64,000 nt of DNA, from the NCBI RefSeq assembly GCF_001591505.1, contig NZ_BCVA01000008.1, positions 88,910 through 152,909 on the forward strand, given 5' to 3'. Both the position numbers and the translations under genes were made by a program. Position 1 is the stretch's first letter, and the number at the start of each line of letters is the position of its first letter. Of this stretch, positions 7,148 to 15,303 are shown piece by piece. The stretch is from Neobacillus niacini NBRC 15566 (GTDB lineage: Bacteria; Bacillota; Bacilli; Bacillales; Cytobacillaceae). Below the pieces are notes generated by a model, which was not told the DNA's origin, did no database searches, and worked only from the letters and a program-made list of their open reading frames with translations.

Positions 7148-7981
7148 TTAATCAAAAAACCTTCTGACAGTACCAGTAAAATCATCCCAAATACCATCTC
7201 TGTTTCGTCCATTTTGAAGATCATTCGAATAGGTGTTCATTTGGGTGTAGAAATCGTTATCATATGAAACATACACTTTGTGAATTTTTTTGTCAGAAGC
7301 TCTGACTTGGTCGGCGATTCTTTGCTCAAGTTGAGTGGATACTTCTTTAAAATTGGTACCGCCTGTTCCATTGTTTCCATTCATACCTGTTCCATTATTA
7401 CCCGTATTACCCATATTGTTTCCTGTTCCATTAATCCCATTATTACCGGTGTTTGTGTTGGTTCCAGTGATTCGATCAGTCCCGGCACCTGTATTGTTTC
7501 CTGAAATTGCGCCAGCCCCGGTATTTAAGTTGTCATTTGTAGTGCCGGTTACGCCAGAGTTTGTATAGTTTCCAGTGATTCCGGTATTACCAGTGTTTGC
7601 TGTATTTTGCGTATTTCTAGCATTGCTGTTTACATCCCTGTTAATCGTTGTTCCATTTCCTGCTCGATCTCCGGTAGTACCTTGATTGTTTAACCGAACA
7701 GCCACATACGCATCGTTATTGCGGATGATTACATGGGCTTGGTCCACTTCTCTTAATCGTTCAACATTGTTTGAGGCACGTGTGGAAACTCGTAAATTTT
7801 GATTTGAAACATTTCTTCCGGTAATACCATTATTATCATTGTTTCTAATGTTGTTTCTAACGTTATTTACCCTTAAGTTTGCATCGTTGTTATCGCCGCC
7901 TGCATTTTGATTATTTCCGGCGCAGCCAGTTAAACCGATGAGAGTAGAGGCTAAAACAAAAGTAATCAAGCCTTTTTTCAA
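7148..7981 (-). CDS. YhcN/YlaJ-family sporulation lipoprotein
   Basis: The 277-aa product has a lipoprotein signal peptide with lipobox LTGC (Cys20). It continues with Asn/Arg-rich sequence, a YhcN-like first segment (NVERLREVDQAHVIIRNNDAYVAVRL) and a C-terminal segment (LEQRIADQVRASDKKIHKVYVSYDNDF). This pair of segments is characteristic of YhcN/YlaJ proteins of the spore inner membrane and coat, which are made in the forespore. Between them lies a low-complexity insert of about 100 residues built of Asn, Gly and Thr (TGNTGITGN-like), longer than usual. The start is TTG 7981, with AAGGAG 10 nt upstream. A GAATA element with CACGATA 17 nt downstream (plus-strand 8046 to 8018) loosely resembles a sigma-G promoter. 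Confidence 0.85.
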   Translation of the reverse strand: MKKGLITFVLASTLIGLTGCAGNNQNAGGDNNDANLRVNNVRNNIRNNDNNGITGRNVSNQNLRVSTRASNNVERLREVDQAHVIIRNNDAYVAVRLNNQGTTGDRAGNGTTINRDVNSNARNTQNTANTGNTGITGNYTNSGVTGTTNDNLNTGAGAISGNNTGAGTDRITGTNTNTGNNGINGTGNNMGNTGNNGTGMNGNNGTGGTNFKEVSTQLEQRIADQVRASDKKIHKVYVSYDNDFYTQMNTYSNDLQNGRNRDGIWDDFTGTVRRFFD

Positions 7982-8420
7982 GTGTTGTCAACTCCTTAAA
8001 AATTTATCTTACAGATATATCGTGGCTTATCTAAGTGGAACTATTCGGGGTGGGAGGTGACAAAAAATTGCATAAAAGGAAGAATCGATGATATTACCCT
8101 TTTAAATGAAAATCATCAAATGTTCGATTTTATAATTTATCCAAAGTCCAGTTATTAGTGTAAATGTCATCCTCATGCTAGATAATATAACTACAACTGA
8201 ACGCGGATGAGTAATTTTCGATTATTATTTTCACACTTGATAAAAGAATGAAAGAACTGCACTGAATATAAGAGTAGCTCTTTTTCCGTGTTTTATTACC
8301 TTTTTCTATTTGCAAAAGGGATATCTTCTCTCCTGAAAGGAAATTTTATTAAATAAAACGTTAACCTAAATAAAAGACTCATTTCCAAATAACGGAATTA
8401 ACTTTTTTGGAGGAGGTACC
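7982..8420. other. Non-coding stretch with a degenerate LacI-type half site
   Basis: I see no gene in this AT-rich 439-nt stretch. It must hold the promoters of the divergent YhcN-like and dehydrogenase genes. ATAAAACGTTAACC at 8353-8366 preserves the right half of the TGTTAACGTTAACA operator found before uxaC and could be a weak repressor site for the dehydrogenase gene. A good ribosome binding site (GGAGGAGG) ends the stretch. Confidence 0.4.
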
Positions 8421-9188
8421 ATGAAAAAAAAGGTAACTATTATAGGCGGAGCAGGGACAATTGGAACGATTTTATACAAAGGGCTCCGTGACAAATATGA
8501 TATCGTAACCATTGATAAGAATGTTACTGAACAGTCAGCGGATTTTGTAAAGGTGGATGCAACGAATTATGACTCTCTGTTACACAGCATTCCAAAAGAT
8601 TCGGATGCCCTTATTAATTTACTCACCATAAAAACGGAAGATGATTTAAAGGATATCGAGGACTTTCAAAAAATGACTAGTATCCATTTTGTATCTTCCT
8701 TTTATGTGTTGCACGCAGCAATTACATTAGGAATTCCCAAAGTTGTTTATGCTAGCAGTAATCATACAACAGATTACTATGAGGATAACGGATTTTCATC
8801 TTTAGGGAGAGAAATCGATACTAGCGATTATCCTCAATCTTGTGGATTATACGGGGTATTAAAATTTGCCTCTGAAAATATTGGACAAATATTGGCTCGA
8901 CAAACAAACAATCTTTCAATCATTAATTTGCGGATTGGAAGTGTTCATCCTGATGAACAAAAGGCAGTAAAAGAAGATGACCGTCTTCTCCGAACGATAT
9001 TATCCCATAAAGATACAGTGCAGCTTTTTGATTTGGCACTTCAGTCAACTGTTAAGTATGGGACATATTATGGTGTTTCTGATAATCCTGGTAAACCATG
9101 GTCAACAGAAAGTGCTTTTAAAGAGCTGGGCTATTTTTCAAAAGTGAATTCAGTGGAAATATTAAAAAGAGGTAACCCCTTTATGTAG
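8421..9188 (+). CDS. NAD-dependent epimerase/dehydratase family protein, probable uronate dehydrogenase
   Basis: This is an extended short-chain dehydrogenase of 255 aa. It has the Rossmann motif GGAGTIG at about residue 9, the catalytic region VVYASSNH, and YGVLK, the Tyr-x3-Lys pair, at about 150. The SSNH serine region and the LYGVLK stretch followed by NLRIGSVHPDEQ resemble bacterial uronate dehydrogenases, which oxidise galacturonate or glucuronate to the aldaro-lactone. Its place directly upstream of uxaC, uxaB and uxaA supports a uronate or uronate-derived substrate. It ends 37 nt before the operator pair of the uxaC promoter, so it may have its own promoter. Alternatives are another sugar epimerase or dehydrogenase in the same family. 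Confidence 0.7.
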   Translation: MKKKVTIIGGAGTIGTILYKGLRDKYDIVTIDKNVTEQSADFVKVDATNYDSLLHSIPKDSDALINLLTIKTEDDLKDIEDFQKMTSIHFVSSFYVLHAAITLGIPKVVYASSNHTTDYYEDNGFSSLGREIDTSDYPQSCGLYGVLKFASENIGQILARQTNNLSIINLRIGSVHPDEQKAVKEDDRLLRTILSHKDTVQLFDLALQSTVKYGTYYGVSDNPGKPWSTESAFKELGYFSKVNSVEILKRGNPFM

Positions 9189-9225
9189 GCGTGGTGCGAA
9201 TAAAAGGAGAAAGACAACATATTAA

Positions 9226-9239
9226 TGTTAACGTTAACA
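9226..9239. promoter_or_regulatory. LacI-type operator 1 upstream of uxaC
   Basis: TGTTAACGTTAACA is a perfect 14-bp palindrome with the central CG typical of LacI-family operators. It lies just upstream of the probable uxaC promoter. Confidence 0.75.
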
Positions 9240-9246
9240 AAAATTA

Positions 9247-9275
9247 TTTACAATATTTCTTAGAGCTGTTAGACT
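9247..9275 (+). promoter_or_regulatory. Candidate sigma-A promoter of the uxaC operon
   Basis: TTTACA (9247-9252), a 17-bp spacer and TAGACT (9270-9275) lie between two identical LacI-type operators. The -10 is weak (4 of 6), so the call is tentative. Confidence 0.4.
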
Positions 9276-9290
9276 TTAATTACAAAAGTT

Positions 9291-9304
9291 TGTTAACGTT
9301 AACA
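9291..9304. promoter_or_regulatory. LacI-type operator 2 upstream of uxaC
   Basis: A second perfect TGTTAACGTTAACA, 65 bp centre-to-centre from operator 1, lies downstream of the candidate -10 and 22 nt before the uxaC start. The pair could support looping repression by the LacI-type protein encoded two genes downstream. Confidence 0.75.
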
Positions 9305-9326
9305 AAAATAAAATTGGTGGTGTAAA

Positions 9327-10763
9327 ATGAAAAAATTTATGGATGAAAATTTTTTGTTGAAGAATAAAACCGCGATTACTTTATTTCATGATTACGCAAA
9401 AGATCTTCCGATTATTGATTACCATTGCCATTTAAGTCCGAAAGAAATCTATGAAAATAGGAAATTTAAAAATATTACGGAAGCCTGGTTGTATGGTGAT
9501 CATTATAAATGGAGAGCCATGAGAGCAAATGGAATTGAAGAAGAATATATCACGGGTGGAGCAAGTGATTATGATAAATTTCTTGCTTGGGCAAAAACCG
9601 TTCCGATGACGATTGGGAACCCATTGTATAACTGGACCCATTTAGAATTACAACGTTTCTTCGGAATTTATGATATTTTAAATGAACAGAGTGCCCCAGT
9701 TATTTGGGAAAAAGTGAATGCTAAATTAAACGAGGAAGGCTTTCGTGTTAGGGATTTTATTGAAAATTCAAAGGTAAAAGTGGTTTGTACAACAGACGAC
9801 CCTGTAGATAGCCTTGAATACCACCTAAAGTTAAGAGAAGAAAATGACTACCCGGTTAGTGTTGTACCAGGTTTTAGACCTGATAAAGGGTTAGAAATAA
9901 GTCGCGCGGGCTTTATTGAATGGGTGGATAAGCTTGGTGAAGCCGCTGACATTGACATAGCCAATTATGAGGATTACCTTGCTGCACTTGAATCACGAGT
10001 TCATTTTTTCCATGCCGCAGGGTGCAGAGTGTCGGATCATGCTTTAGATTCTATGGTATATGAAAAGGCGAGCTTTGAAGAAGTGGCCGAAATTTTTGCT
10101 AAAAGAATGTCTGACAGCATTATTTCTCTTGAGGCAGAAAAGAAATTCAAAACGTTTACATTAATCTATCTTGGCAAGCTTTATGCAGAGCTGGACTGGG
10201 CGATGCAGTTCCATATTAATGCTCATCGCAACAATAATAGCAGGATGTTTAAGATTCTTGGTCCTGACACCGGTTATGACTCTATAAATGATGACCGGAT
10301 TGCAAAGCCGTTAGTAAAAGTTCTGGACTCGTTAGAGCAGGAAAACAAGCTTCCTAAAACGATTATCTATTCTTTGAACCCAGGCGATAATATTGTCATC
10401 GCAAGTATCATTAATAGTTTCCAAGATGGCAAGACTCCAGGGAAAATTCAATTCGGTACAGCATGGTGGTTCAACGATACAAAGGAAGGCATGCTCGAGC
10501 AGATGAAGGCCTTGTCTTCTGTTGGTCTATTCAGCCGTTTTATCGGAATGCTTACCGACTCAAGAAGTTTTCTATCTTATCCAAGACATGAATATTTCCG
10601 GAGACTGGTTTGCAATTTAATTGGAGAATGGGTTGAGAACGGTGAGGTTCCAAATGATTTGGAGTTACTCGGAAGTATTGTTCAGGGAATATCGTATCAC
10701 AATGCCGAAAATTATTTTGATTTTCAGGAAGCACCAAAAGTCGAACATATCTCTAATAATTAA
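9327..10763 (+). CDS. uxaC: Uronate (glucuronate/galacturonate) isomerase
   Basis: UxaC interconverts D-glucuronate with fructuronate and D-galacturonate with tagaturonate, the first cytoplasmic step of uronate catabolism. The 478-aa length is normal for the family. Visible marks include the metal-binding IDYHCHLSPKEIYEN near residue 32, CTTDDPVDSLEYH, HFFHAAGCRVSDHALD, MQFHINAHRNNNSRMF, the late GTAWWFNDTKEGM and GMLTDSRSFLSYPRHEYFRR. It is the first gene after the operator pair and leads a transcription unit continuing into the LacI-type regulator 35 nt (or more) downstream. Regulation by that repressor is inferred from the operators. Confidence 0.96.
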   Translation: MKKFMDENFLLKNKTAITLFHDYAKDLPIIDYHCHLSPKEIYENRKFKNITEAWLYGDHYKWRAMRANGIEEEYITGGASDYDKFLAWAKTVPMTIGNPLYNWTHLELQRFFGIYDILNEQSAPVIWEKVNAKLNEEGFRVRDFIENSKVKVVCTTDDPVDSLEYHLKLREENDYPVSVVPGFRPDKGLEISRAGFIEWVDKLGEAADIDIANYEDYLAALESRVHFFHAAGCRVSDHALDSMVYEKASFEEVAEIFAKRMSDSIISLEAEKKFKTFTLIYLGKLYAELDWAMQFHINAHRNNNSRMFKILGPDTGYDSINDDRIAKPLVKVLDSLEQENKLPKTIIYSLNPGDNIVIASIINSFQDGKTPGKIQFGTAWWFNDTKEGMLEQMKALSSVGLFSRFIGMLTDSRSFLSYPRHEYFRRLVCNLIGEWVENGEVPNDLELLGSIVQGISYHNAENYFDFQEAPKVEHISNN

Positions 10764-10837
10764 TAAATGAGCTGGTGGGGCAGGTAAGATGAGGTATAAT
10801 GAACGAAAATAGAGAAAGCAAAAGGCAGGTCAAGACG

Positions 10838-11836
10838 ATGGTTACAATAAAAGATATTGCAAAATTGGCCAATGTATCGCATACAACAGTATCAAGGGCA
10901 CTAAATAATAGCCCCCTTATCAAAGAGCCTACAAGGAGAAAAATCCTTGAAATTGCCTCCCAGCTAAAATATACCCCTAATTACAATGCTAAAAGCCTAG
11001 TCATGCAGAAGTCGCATACGATTGGTTTATTTTTAACCAGCATCAGCAATGGGACTTCCGCAAGCTTTCTTGCTGATACAATAAAAGGTGTAAATAGTGT
11101 CATTAGCCAAGAATATAACCTATTTATTCGTGGTATCGATGATTATCAGGATTTTTCAAGTATTAATCCGCAAAGATTTGACGGAATTATCGTGATGAGC
11201 CAAAGTGTACGGGATCACGCTTTTATTTACCATGTACTGCAAAAAGAAATTCCTCTTGTTGTTCTGAACAGAGAAATTGAGGAAGATTACATCATCAACA
11301 TTTTATCTAACGATACAGAGGGATCAAGACAAGCTGTCCATTATCTGATCGATTGCGGACATACAGACATCGCAGTTATTGAAGGAATTCCAACCTTTAA
11401 ATCTACGCAAATGCGTAAGGACGGTTATCTTACTGCGCTGATTGAAAATGGCATTTCGATTCAACCGGAGTATTCCGTGAGCGGTAATTATGATATGGAG
11501 AGCGGTTATCGAGGAATGGAAAAATTACTTTCTTTGAAACAACCTCCGACAGCCGTTTTTTGTTCCAATGACGATATGGCCATTGGTGCCATGAATGCCG
11601 TGTTTGCTAGTGGATTGCATGTCCCCAATGACATTTCCATTATTGGATTTGATGATATTGGGTTCGCGCAATATACAACACCAAAGCTAACAACGGTAAA
11701 ACGGCCGGTAGAAGAAATCAGTGTACTAGGTGCGGAGAAAATCCTCTCACTCGTAACAGGAAAAGAAGAAAGAGCATCCAAAGTTTTTGCTAATACAGAA
11801 TTAATCATAAGAGATTCGGTTAAGAAGAGAGGTTAG
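10838..11836 (+). CDS. LacI-family transcriptional regulator of uronate use
   Basis: This repressor carries an N-terminal LacI helix-turn-helix, TIKDIAKLANVSHTTVSRALN, and a periplasmic-binding-protein-like effector domain. That domain includes VLNREIEEDYI, FCSNDDMAIGAMNAVFASGLHVP and IGFDDIGFAQYTTPKLTTV, the usual sugar-binding landmarks. Lying between uxaC and uxaB, it most likely senses a uronate intermediate and binds the TGTTAACGTTAACA sites found before both genes. The frame is open from ATG 10799, but that ATG is only 3 nt after GAGGT. The family normally starts immediately before TIKDIA, so I chose ATG 10838 (332 aa). The effector is unknown. Confidence 0.9.
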   Translation: MVTIKDIAKLANVSHTTVSRALNNSPLIKEPTRRKILEIASQLKYTPNYNAKSLVMQKSHTIGLFLTSISNGTSASFLADTIKGVNSVISQEYNLFIRGIDDYQDFSSINPQRFDGIIVMSQSVRDHAFIYHVLQKEIPLVVLNREIEEDYIINILSNDTEGSRQAVHYLIDCGHTDIAVIEGIPTFKSTQMRKDGYLTALIENGISIQPEYSVSGNYDMESGYRGMEKLLSLKQPPTAVFCSNDDMAIGAMNAVFASGLHVPNDISIIGFDDIGFAQYTTPKLTTVKRPVEEISVLGAEKILSLVTGKEERASKVFANTELIIRDSVKKRG

Positions 11837-11863
11837 TTTTAACCTTTTCTTTCTGAATAAAAA

Positions 11864-11877
11864 TGTTAACGTGTGCA
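11864..11877. promoter_or_regulatory. Degenerate LacI-type operator upstream of uxaB
   Basis: TGTTAACGTGTGCA keeps the left half and central CG of the uxaC operator and the final CA. It lies 20 nt before the uxaB start codon, a place where a repressor would block transcription or its start. Confidence 0.55.
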
Positions 11878-11897
11878 TTTAGAAAGGGGAAAGATTC

Positions 11898-13361
11898 GTG
11901 CAACGACTAAATAAAAAAATACATCAGACATATCCCTCATATCCCGAGAAGGTGCTCCAGTTCGGGGAAGGAAATTTTTTAAGAGGGTTTATTGACTGGC
12001 AAATCCAGGTTCTTAATGAGAAGACAGATTTTAATGGAAGTGTAGTGGTTGTCCAGCCCCGGGGGAATAACAAGATTGAAAGGCTGAATAAACAGGATGG
12101 ACTGTTCACTCTTTATTTACAGGGCAAAAAAGAAGGTCAATTAGTAAATCAGCATCATGTGATTGAGTCAATCAGCAGAGGTATTAATTTATTTACCGAT
12201 TATTCGGAATATTTCAAGCTCGCAGGGACAGAAGATCTCCGATTTATCGTATCAAATACGACAGAAGCGGGAATTGTGTTTGACCCGACAGATCAGTTGG
12301 AGGATCGGCCGCAAAAGAGTTTTCCAGGGAAGCTGACTGCGTTCCTTTATCACCGTTTCAAGGCGTTTGCCGGTGATGAAAAACGGGGATGCATTATCAT
12401 TCCATGTGAACTAATTGAGAGAAACGGGGAAGTGCTGAGGGAAATCGTATTACAATATGCAAGATTTTGGAACCTTGAGGATGAATTTATTGAATGGGTA
12501 AAGATTGCAAATACCTTTTGTTCAAGTCTTGTAGACCGAATCGTACCAGGATTTCCAACCGATTCTTACAAAGAAAAAACCGAACAACTTGGATATGAGG
12601 ATGAATTGATGGTAGTGGGGGAGCCGTATCATCTTTGGGTCATTGAAGGACCGGAATGGATAAAAAATGAGTTAAAAGTGGAAGGGACAGGGCTAAACAC
12701 GCTGATTGTCGATGACTTAACTCCTTACAGGATACGGAAAGTCCGGATATTAAACGGCACACATACAGCGATGACTCCGGTTGCTTATCTTTACGGTTTA
12801 AACACAGTGGAAGAAAGTGTAAATCATGAAGAAGTAGGAGTGTTTATAAAAGAAATCATTACAGAGGAAATAATCCCTACTTTAGAGGGGAGTAGAACAG
12901 AGCTAGCAAGCTATGCAAATGATGTGATTAGCCGTTTTGCTAATCCGTATATCAAGCATTATTTAATGAGCATTGCCTTAAACTCTATTTCTAAATTTCA
13001 GACTAGAAACCTGCCGGCCTTATTAGATTATGTAGAAAAATATAATAGCCTTCCAAAGCGTATGGTATTTTCACTTAGCTGCCTGCTTTATTTTTATCGG
13101 GGGAAAAGAGGAAATGACGCAATAGAACTACAAGATGATCCAGAAATTGATGAATTCTTTAAAACTCATTGGGAAAAATTTGAACAGCAAGAACTTGCCA
13201 TGTCTGAACTCGTGAACATAATCCTGGCGGAGCAAAGGTTATGGGGGATGGATTTGACCTCTATTCCAAATCTAGAAAGTACCGTCAGTACAAACCTCCT
13301 TACTATCTATCAAATAGGAGTTAAGGAAGCTCTTAAAGAATTGTTTGAAACATCCATTTAG
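11898..13361 (+). CDS. uxaB: Tagaturonate reductase (altronate oxidoreductase)
   Basis: UxaB reduces tagaturonate to altronate with NADH. The 487-aa protein belongs to the polyol/mannitol dehydrogenase family. It has an N-terminal Rossmann region (VLQFGEGNFLRGFIDWQI), the ISNTTEAGI-type loop (FIVSNTTEAGIVFDP), IPCELIERNGEVLREIVL, NTFCSSLVDRIVPGFP and the catalytic-lysine helix region IRKVRILNGTHTAMTPVAYL. The start is GTG 11898, with AAAGGGG 8 nt upstream. It is followed 15 nt later by uxaA with its own AGGAGG site, so the two are almost certainly cotranscribed. Confidence 0.95.
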   Translation: MQRLNKKIHQTYPSYPEKVLQFGEGNFLRGFIDWQIQVLNEKTDFNGSVVVVQPRGNNKIERLNKQDGLFTLYLQGKKEGQLVNQHHVIESISRGINLFTDYSEYFKLAGTEDLRFIVSNTTEAGIVFDPTDQLEDRPQKSFPGKLTAFLYHRFKAFAGDEKRGCIIIPCELIERNGEVLREIVLQYARFWNLEDEFIEWVKIANTFCSSLVDRIVPGFPTDSYKEKTEQLGYEDELMVVGEPYHLWVIEGPEWIKNELKVEGTGLNTLIVDDLTPYRIRKVRILNGTHTAMTPVAYLYGLNTVEESVNHEEVGVFIKEIITEEIIPTLEGSRTELASYANDVISRFANPYIKHYLMSIALNSISKFQTRNLPALLDYVEKYNSLPKRMVFSLSCLLYFYRGKRGNDAIELQDDPEIDEFFKTHWEKFEQQELAMSELVNIILAEQRLWGMDLTSIPNLESTVSTNLLTIYQIGVKEALKELFETSI

Positions 13362-13376
13362 TAGGAGGCAGCTAAA

Positions 13377-14870
13377 ATGAAGGATTTTCTTCAAATCACA
13401 GACAACGATAATATTATTCTAGCACTAAGAAACTTTAAGAAAAATGAAACCATTCATGTTAATGGTAAGGATATTCAAATTAAAGAAGACATCAGCCGCG
13501 GTCATAAAATAGCGATAAAAGATATTTACCTCAACGATGATATTATTAAATACGGCTATCCAATCGGCCATGCACTGGGTATGATTACACCAGGTGAACA
13601 TGTTCACACCCATAACACCAAAACAAATCTATCAGGAACACAGGAATACCAATATGTGTTTAAGGAATCTCAGACTCTATATAAAAATGAAAATCGAACA
13701 TTCCAGGGATATCGTCGGGAAAATGGTAATGTTGGGATTCGGAATGAATTATGGATTGTCCCTACAGTAGGCTGTGTGAACGGAATTGCCGAGAAAATTA
13801 TCAAGCGGTTTGAGCGTCATGTTGGCGACATTACCCCGTTTGACAACGTCCTAGTCTTAAAGCATAACTATGGATGTTCTCAGCTAGGAGATGACCATGA
13901 AAACACAAAACAAATACTAATCAATGCAGTAAAGCATCCCAATGCGGGCGGTGTTCTGGTTTTAGGTCTTGGCTGTGAGAATAATGAGCTGCCAGAGTTT
14001 AAAAAGGCTTTAGGTGAGGTGAATGAGGAGAGAGTGAAATTCCTGATTTCCCAAAATGTTACCGATGAAATCGAGGAAGGCTTTAAACTGGTCATGGAAA
14101 TCTATGAAAATGCCAAAAATGACAAAAGAGAATCCGTTCCTCTTTCAGAATTGAAAATCGGTTTAAAATGCGGTGGATCCGATGGTTTTTCTGGCATAAC
14201 TGCCAATCCGCTTCTAGGTAAATTCTCAGATTATTTAATCGCGCAAGGAGGAACAACCGTCCTCACTGAAGTCCCGGAAATGTTTGGGGCCGAAACGATA
14301 TTAATGGAACGTGCTGCAGATGAAGAGGTTTTTGGAAAGATTGTGGATCTGATTAATGACTTCAAGGAATATTTCTTGCGTCATAATCAACCTGTTTATG
14401 AAAACCCTTCGCCAGGGAACAAATCTGGTGGTATTACCACACTAGAAGACAAATCGCTTGGATGCACACAGAAAGCGGGAACGAGCACCATTGTCGATGT
14501 CTTAAAATATGGCGAAACACTTAAAACAAAAGGATTAATTCTCTTAAGTGCCCCGGGCAATGACCTGATTGCTTCAACGGCGCTTGGTGCAGCCGGATGT
14601 CAGATGGTTTTGTTTACGACAGGCCGGGGAACACCGTTCGGAACCTTTGTACCGACAATGAAAATTTCAACTAACACCCAAATCTATGAAACAAAACCAC
14701 ACTGGATTGACTTTAATGCAGGAACATTGTTGGATGATGGAGTAATGCCTGAACAAGTGTTGAATGATTTTGTGGATTATATTATTCAAGTTGCAAGCGG
14801 CGAATTTGTCAATAATGAGAAAAATGACTTTAGAGAGATTTCGATTTTTAAGAGTGGAGTTACTCTTTAA
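13377..14870 (+). CDS. uxaA: Altronate dehydratase
   Basis: UxaA dehydrates D-altronate to 2-keto-3-deoxygluconate, the last uronate-specific step before KDG kinase and aldolase, which are not in this window. The 497-aa protein has an N-terminal SAF domain (about residues 10-95, GHKIAIKDI and HVHTHN) and the large D-galactarate/altronate dehydratase domain. Landmarks are GYRRENGNVGIRNELWIVPTVGCVN, LKHNYGCSQLGDDHENT, KCGGSDGFSGITANPLLG, PSPGNKSGGITTLEDKSLGC and the Cys of LGAAGCQMVLFTTGRGTPFG. It ends the uronate operon and is followed by a terminator. Confidence 0.95.
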   Translation: MKDFLQITDNDNIILALRNFKKNETIHVNGKDIQIKEDISRGHKIAIKDIYLNDDIIKYGYPIGHALGMITPGEHVHTHNTKTNLSGTQEYQYVFKESQTLYKNENRTFQGYRRENGNVGIRNELWIVPTVGCVNGIAEKIIKRFERHVGDITPFDNVLVLKHNYGCSQLGDDHENTKQILINAVKHPNAGGVLVLGLGCENNELPEFKKALGEVNEERVKFLISQNVTDEIEEGFKLVMEIYENAKNDKRESVPLSELKIGLKCGGSDGFSGITANPLLGKFSDYLIAQGGTTVLTEVPEMFGAETILMERAADEEVFGKIVDLINDFKEYFLRHNQPVYENPSPGNKSGGITTLEDKSLGCTQKAGTSTIVDVLKYGETLKTKGLILLSAPGNDLIASTALGAAGCQMVLFTTGRGTPFGTFVPTMKISTNTQIYETKPHWIDFNAGTLLDDGVMPEQVLNDFVDYIIQVASGEFVNNEKNDFREISIFKSGVTL

Positions 14871-14883
14871 TAAGAGACTAAGT

Positions 14884-14932
14884 AATCCCTTTGGAGGAGA
14901 CAGTGATACAGTCCTTCAAAAGGGATTTTTTT
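14884..14932 (+). terminator. Intrinsic terminator of the uxa operon
   Basis: AATCCCTTT (14884-14892) pairs with AAAGGGATT (14919-14927), further short pairing (AGGA/TCCT) lies inside, and a T7 tract follows. It is 14 nt after the uxaA stop. Confidence 0.8.
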
Positions 14933-14942
14933 GGCTGATTCT

Positions 14943-15241
14943 GATAGTTCCGATAATTTTGGAAGCCTTGGTTTATTGGCACAATAGAGGCCAGATAGTT
15001 CCGATAATTTGTGAAGCCTTGGTTTATCGGCACAATCCCGGCCAAATAGTTCCGATAATTAGTGGAGCCTTGGTTTATCGGCACAATGCCGGCCAGATAG
15101 TTCCGATAATTTGGGAAGATCTGGTTTATCGGCACAATCCCCGAGATAGTTCCGATAATTTTGGAAGCTTTGGTTTATCGGCACAATCCTGGCCAGATAG
15201 TTCCGATAATTAGTAGAGCCTTGGTTTATTGGCACAATCCC
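14943..15241. repeat. Tandem array of six 51-bp hairpin-forming units
   Basis: Units begin at about 14943, 14994, 15045, 15096, 15145 and 15196; the period is 51 nt except one of 49. Each has GATAGTTCCGATAATT, a 16-17 nt variable stretch with GGAAGCCTTGG, then TTTATCGGCACAAT, so CCGATAA and TTATCGG in every unit can pair as a hairpin. Variation is concentrated around the loop and the GGCC junction. The array fills the space between the uxaA terminator and a convergent ABC transporter gene. Because 51 is a multiple of three, both strands show open frames repeating a 17-residue peptide (containing IVPINQG and NYRNYLA), which I regard as by-products. Confidence 0.9.
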
Positions 15242-15303
15242 AAACAGGTAAAAAAAAAAGATGCCAGGCTTAATTTCCCTTAGCACCTAGTTTTGCTAAT
15301 CTA

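Noticed and set aside
7280..7568. Plus-strand open frames opposite the YhcN-like gene
   Set aside because: They are antisense shadows of the Asn/Gly/Thr low-complexity region and lack ribosome binding sites.
14943..15241. CRISPR array
   Set aside because: The repeats are direct and regularly spaced, but the whole 51-bp unit is similar rather than a constant repeat with unique spacers, and no cas genes are near.
14878..15286. Overlapping open frames on both strands encoding repeated 17-residue peptides (IVPINQG, NYRNYLA)
   Set aside because: They follow from a 51-bp DNA repeat whose length is a multiple of three. All frames stay open only inside the array, have no convincing ribosome binding sites and run through a terminator or into neighbours.
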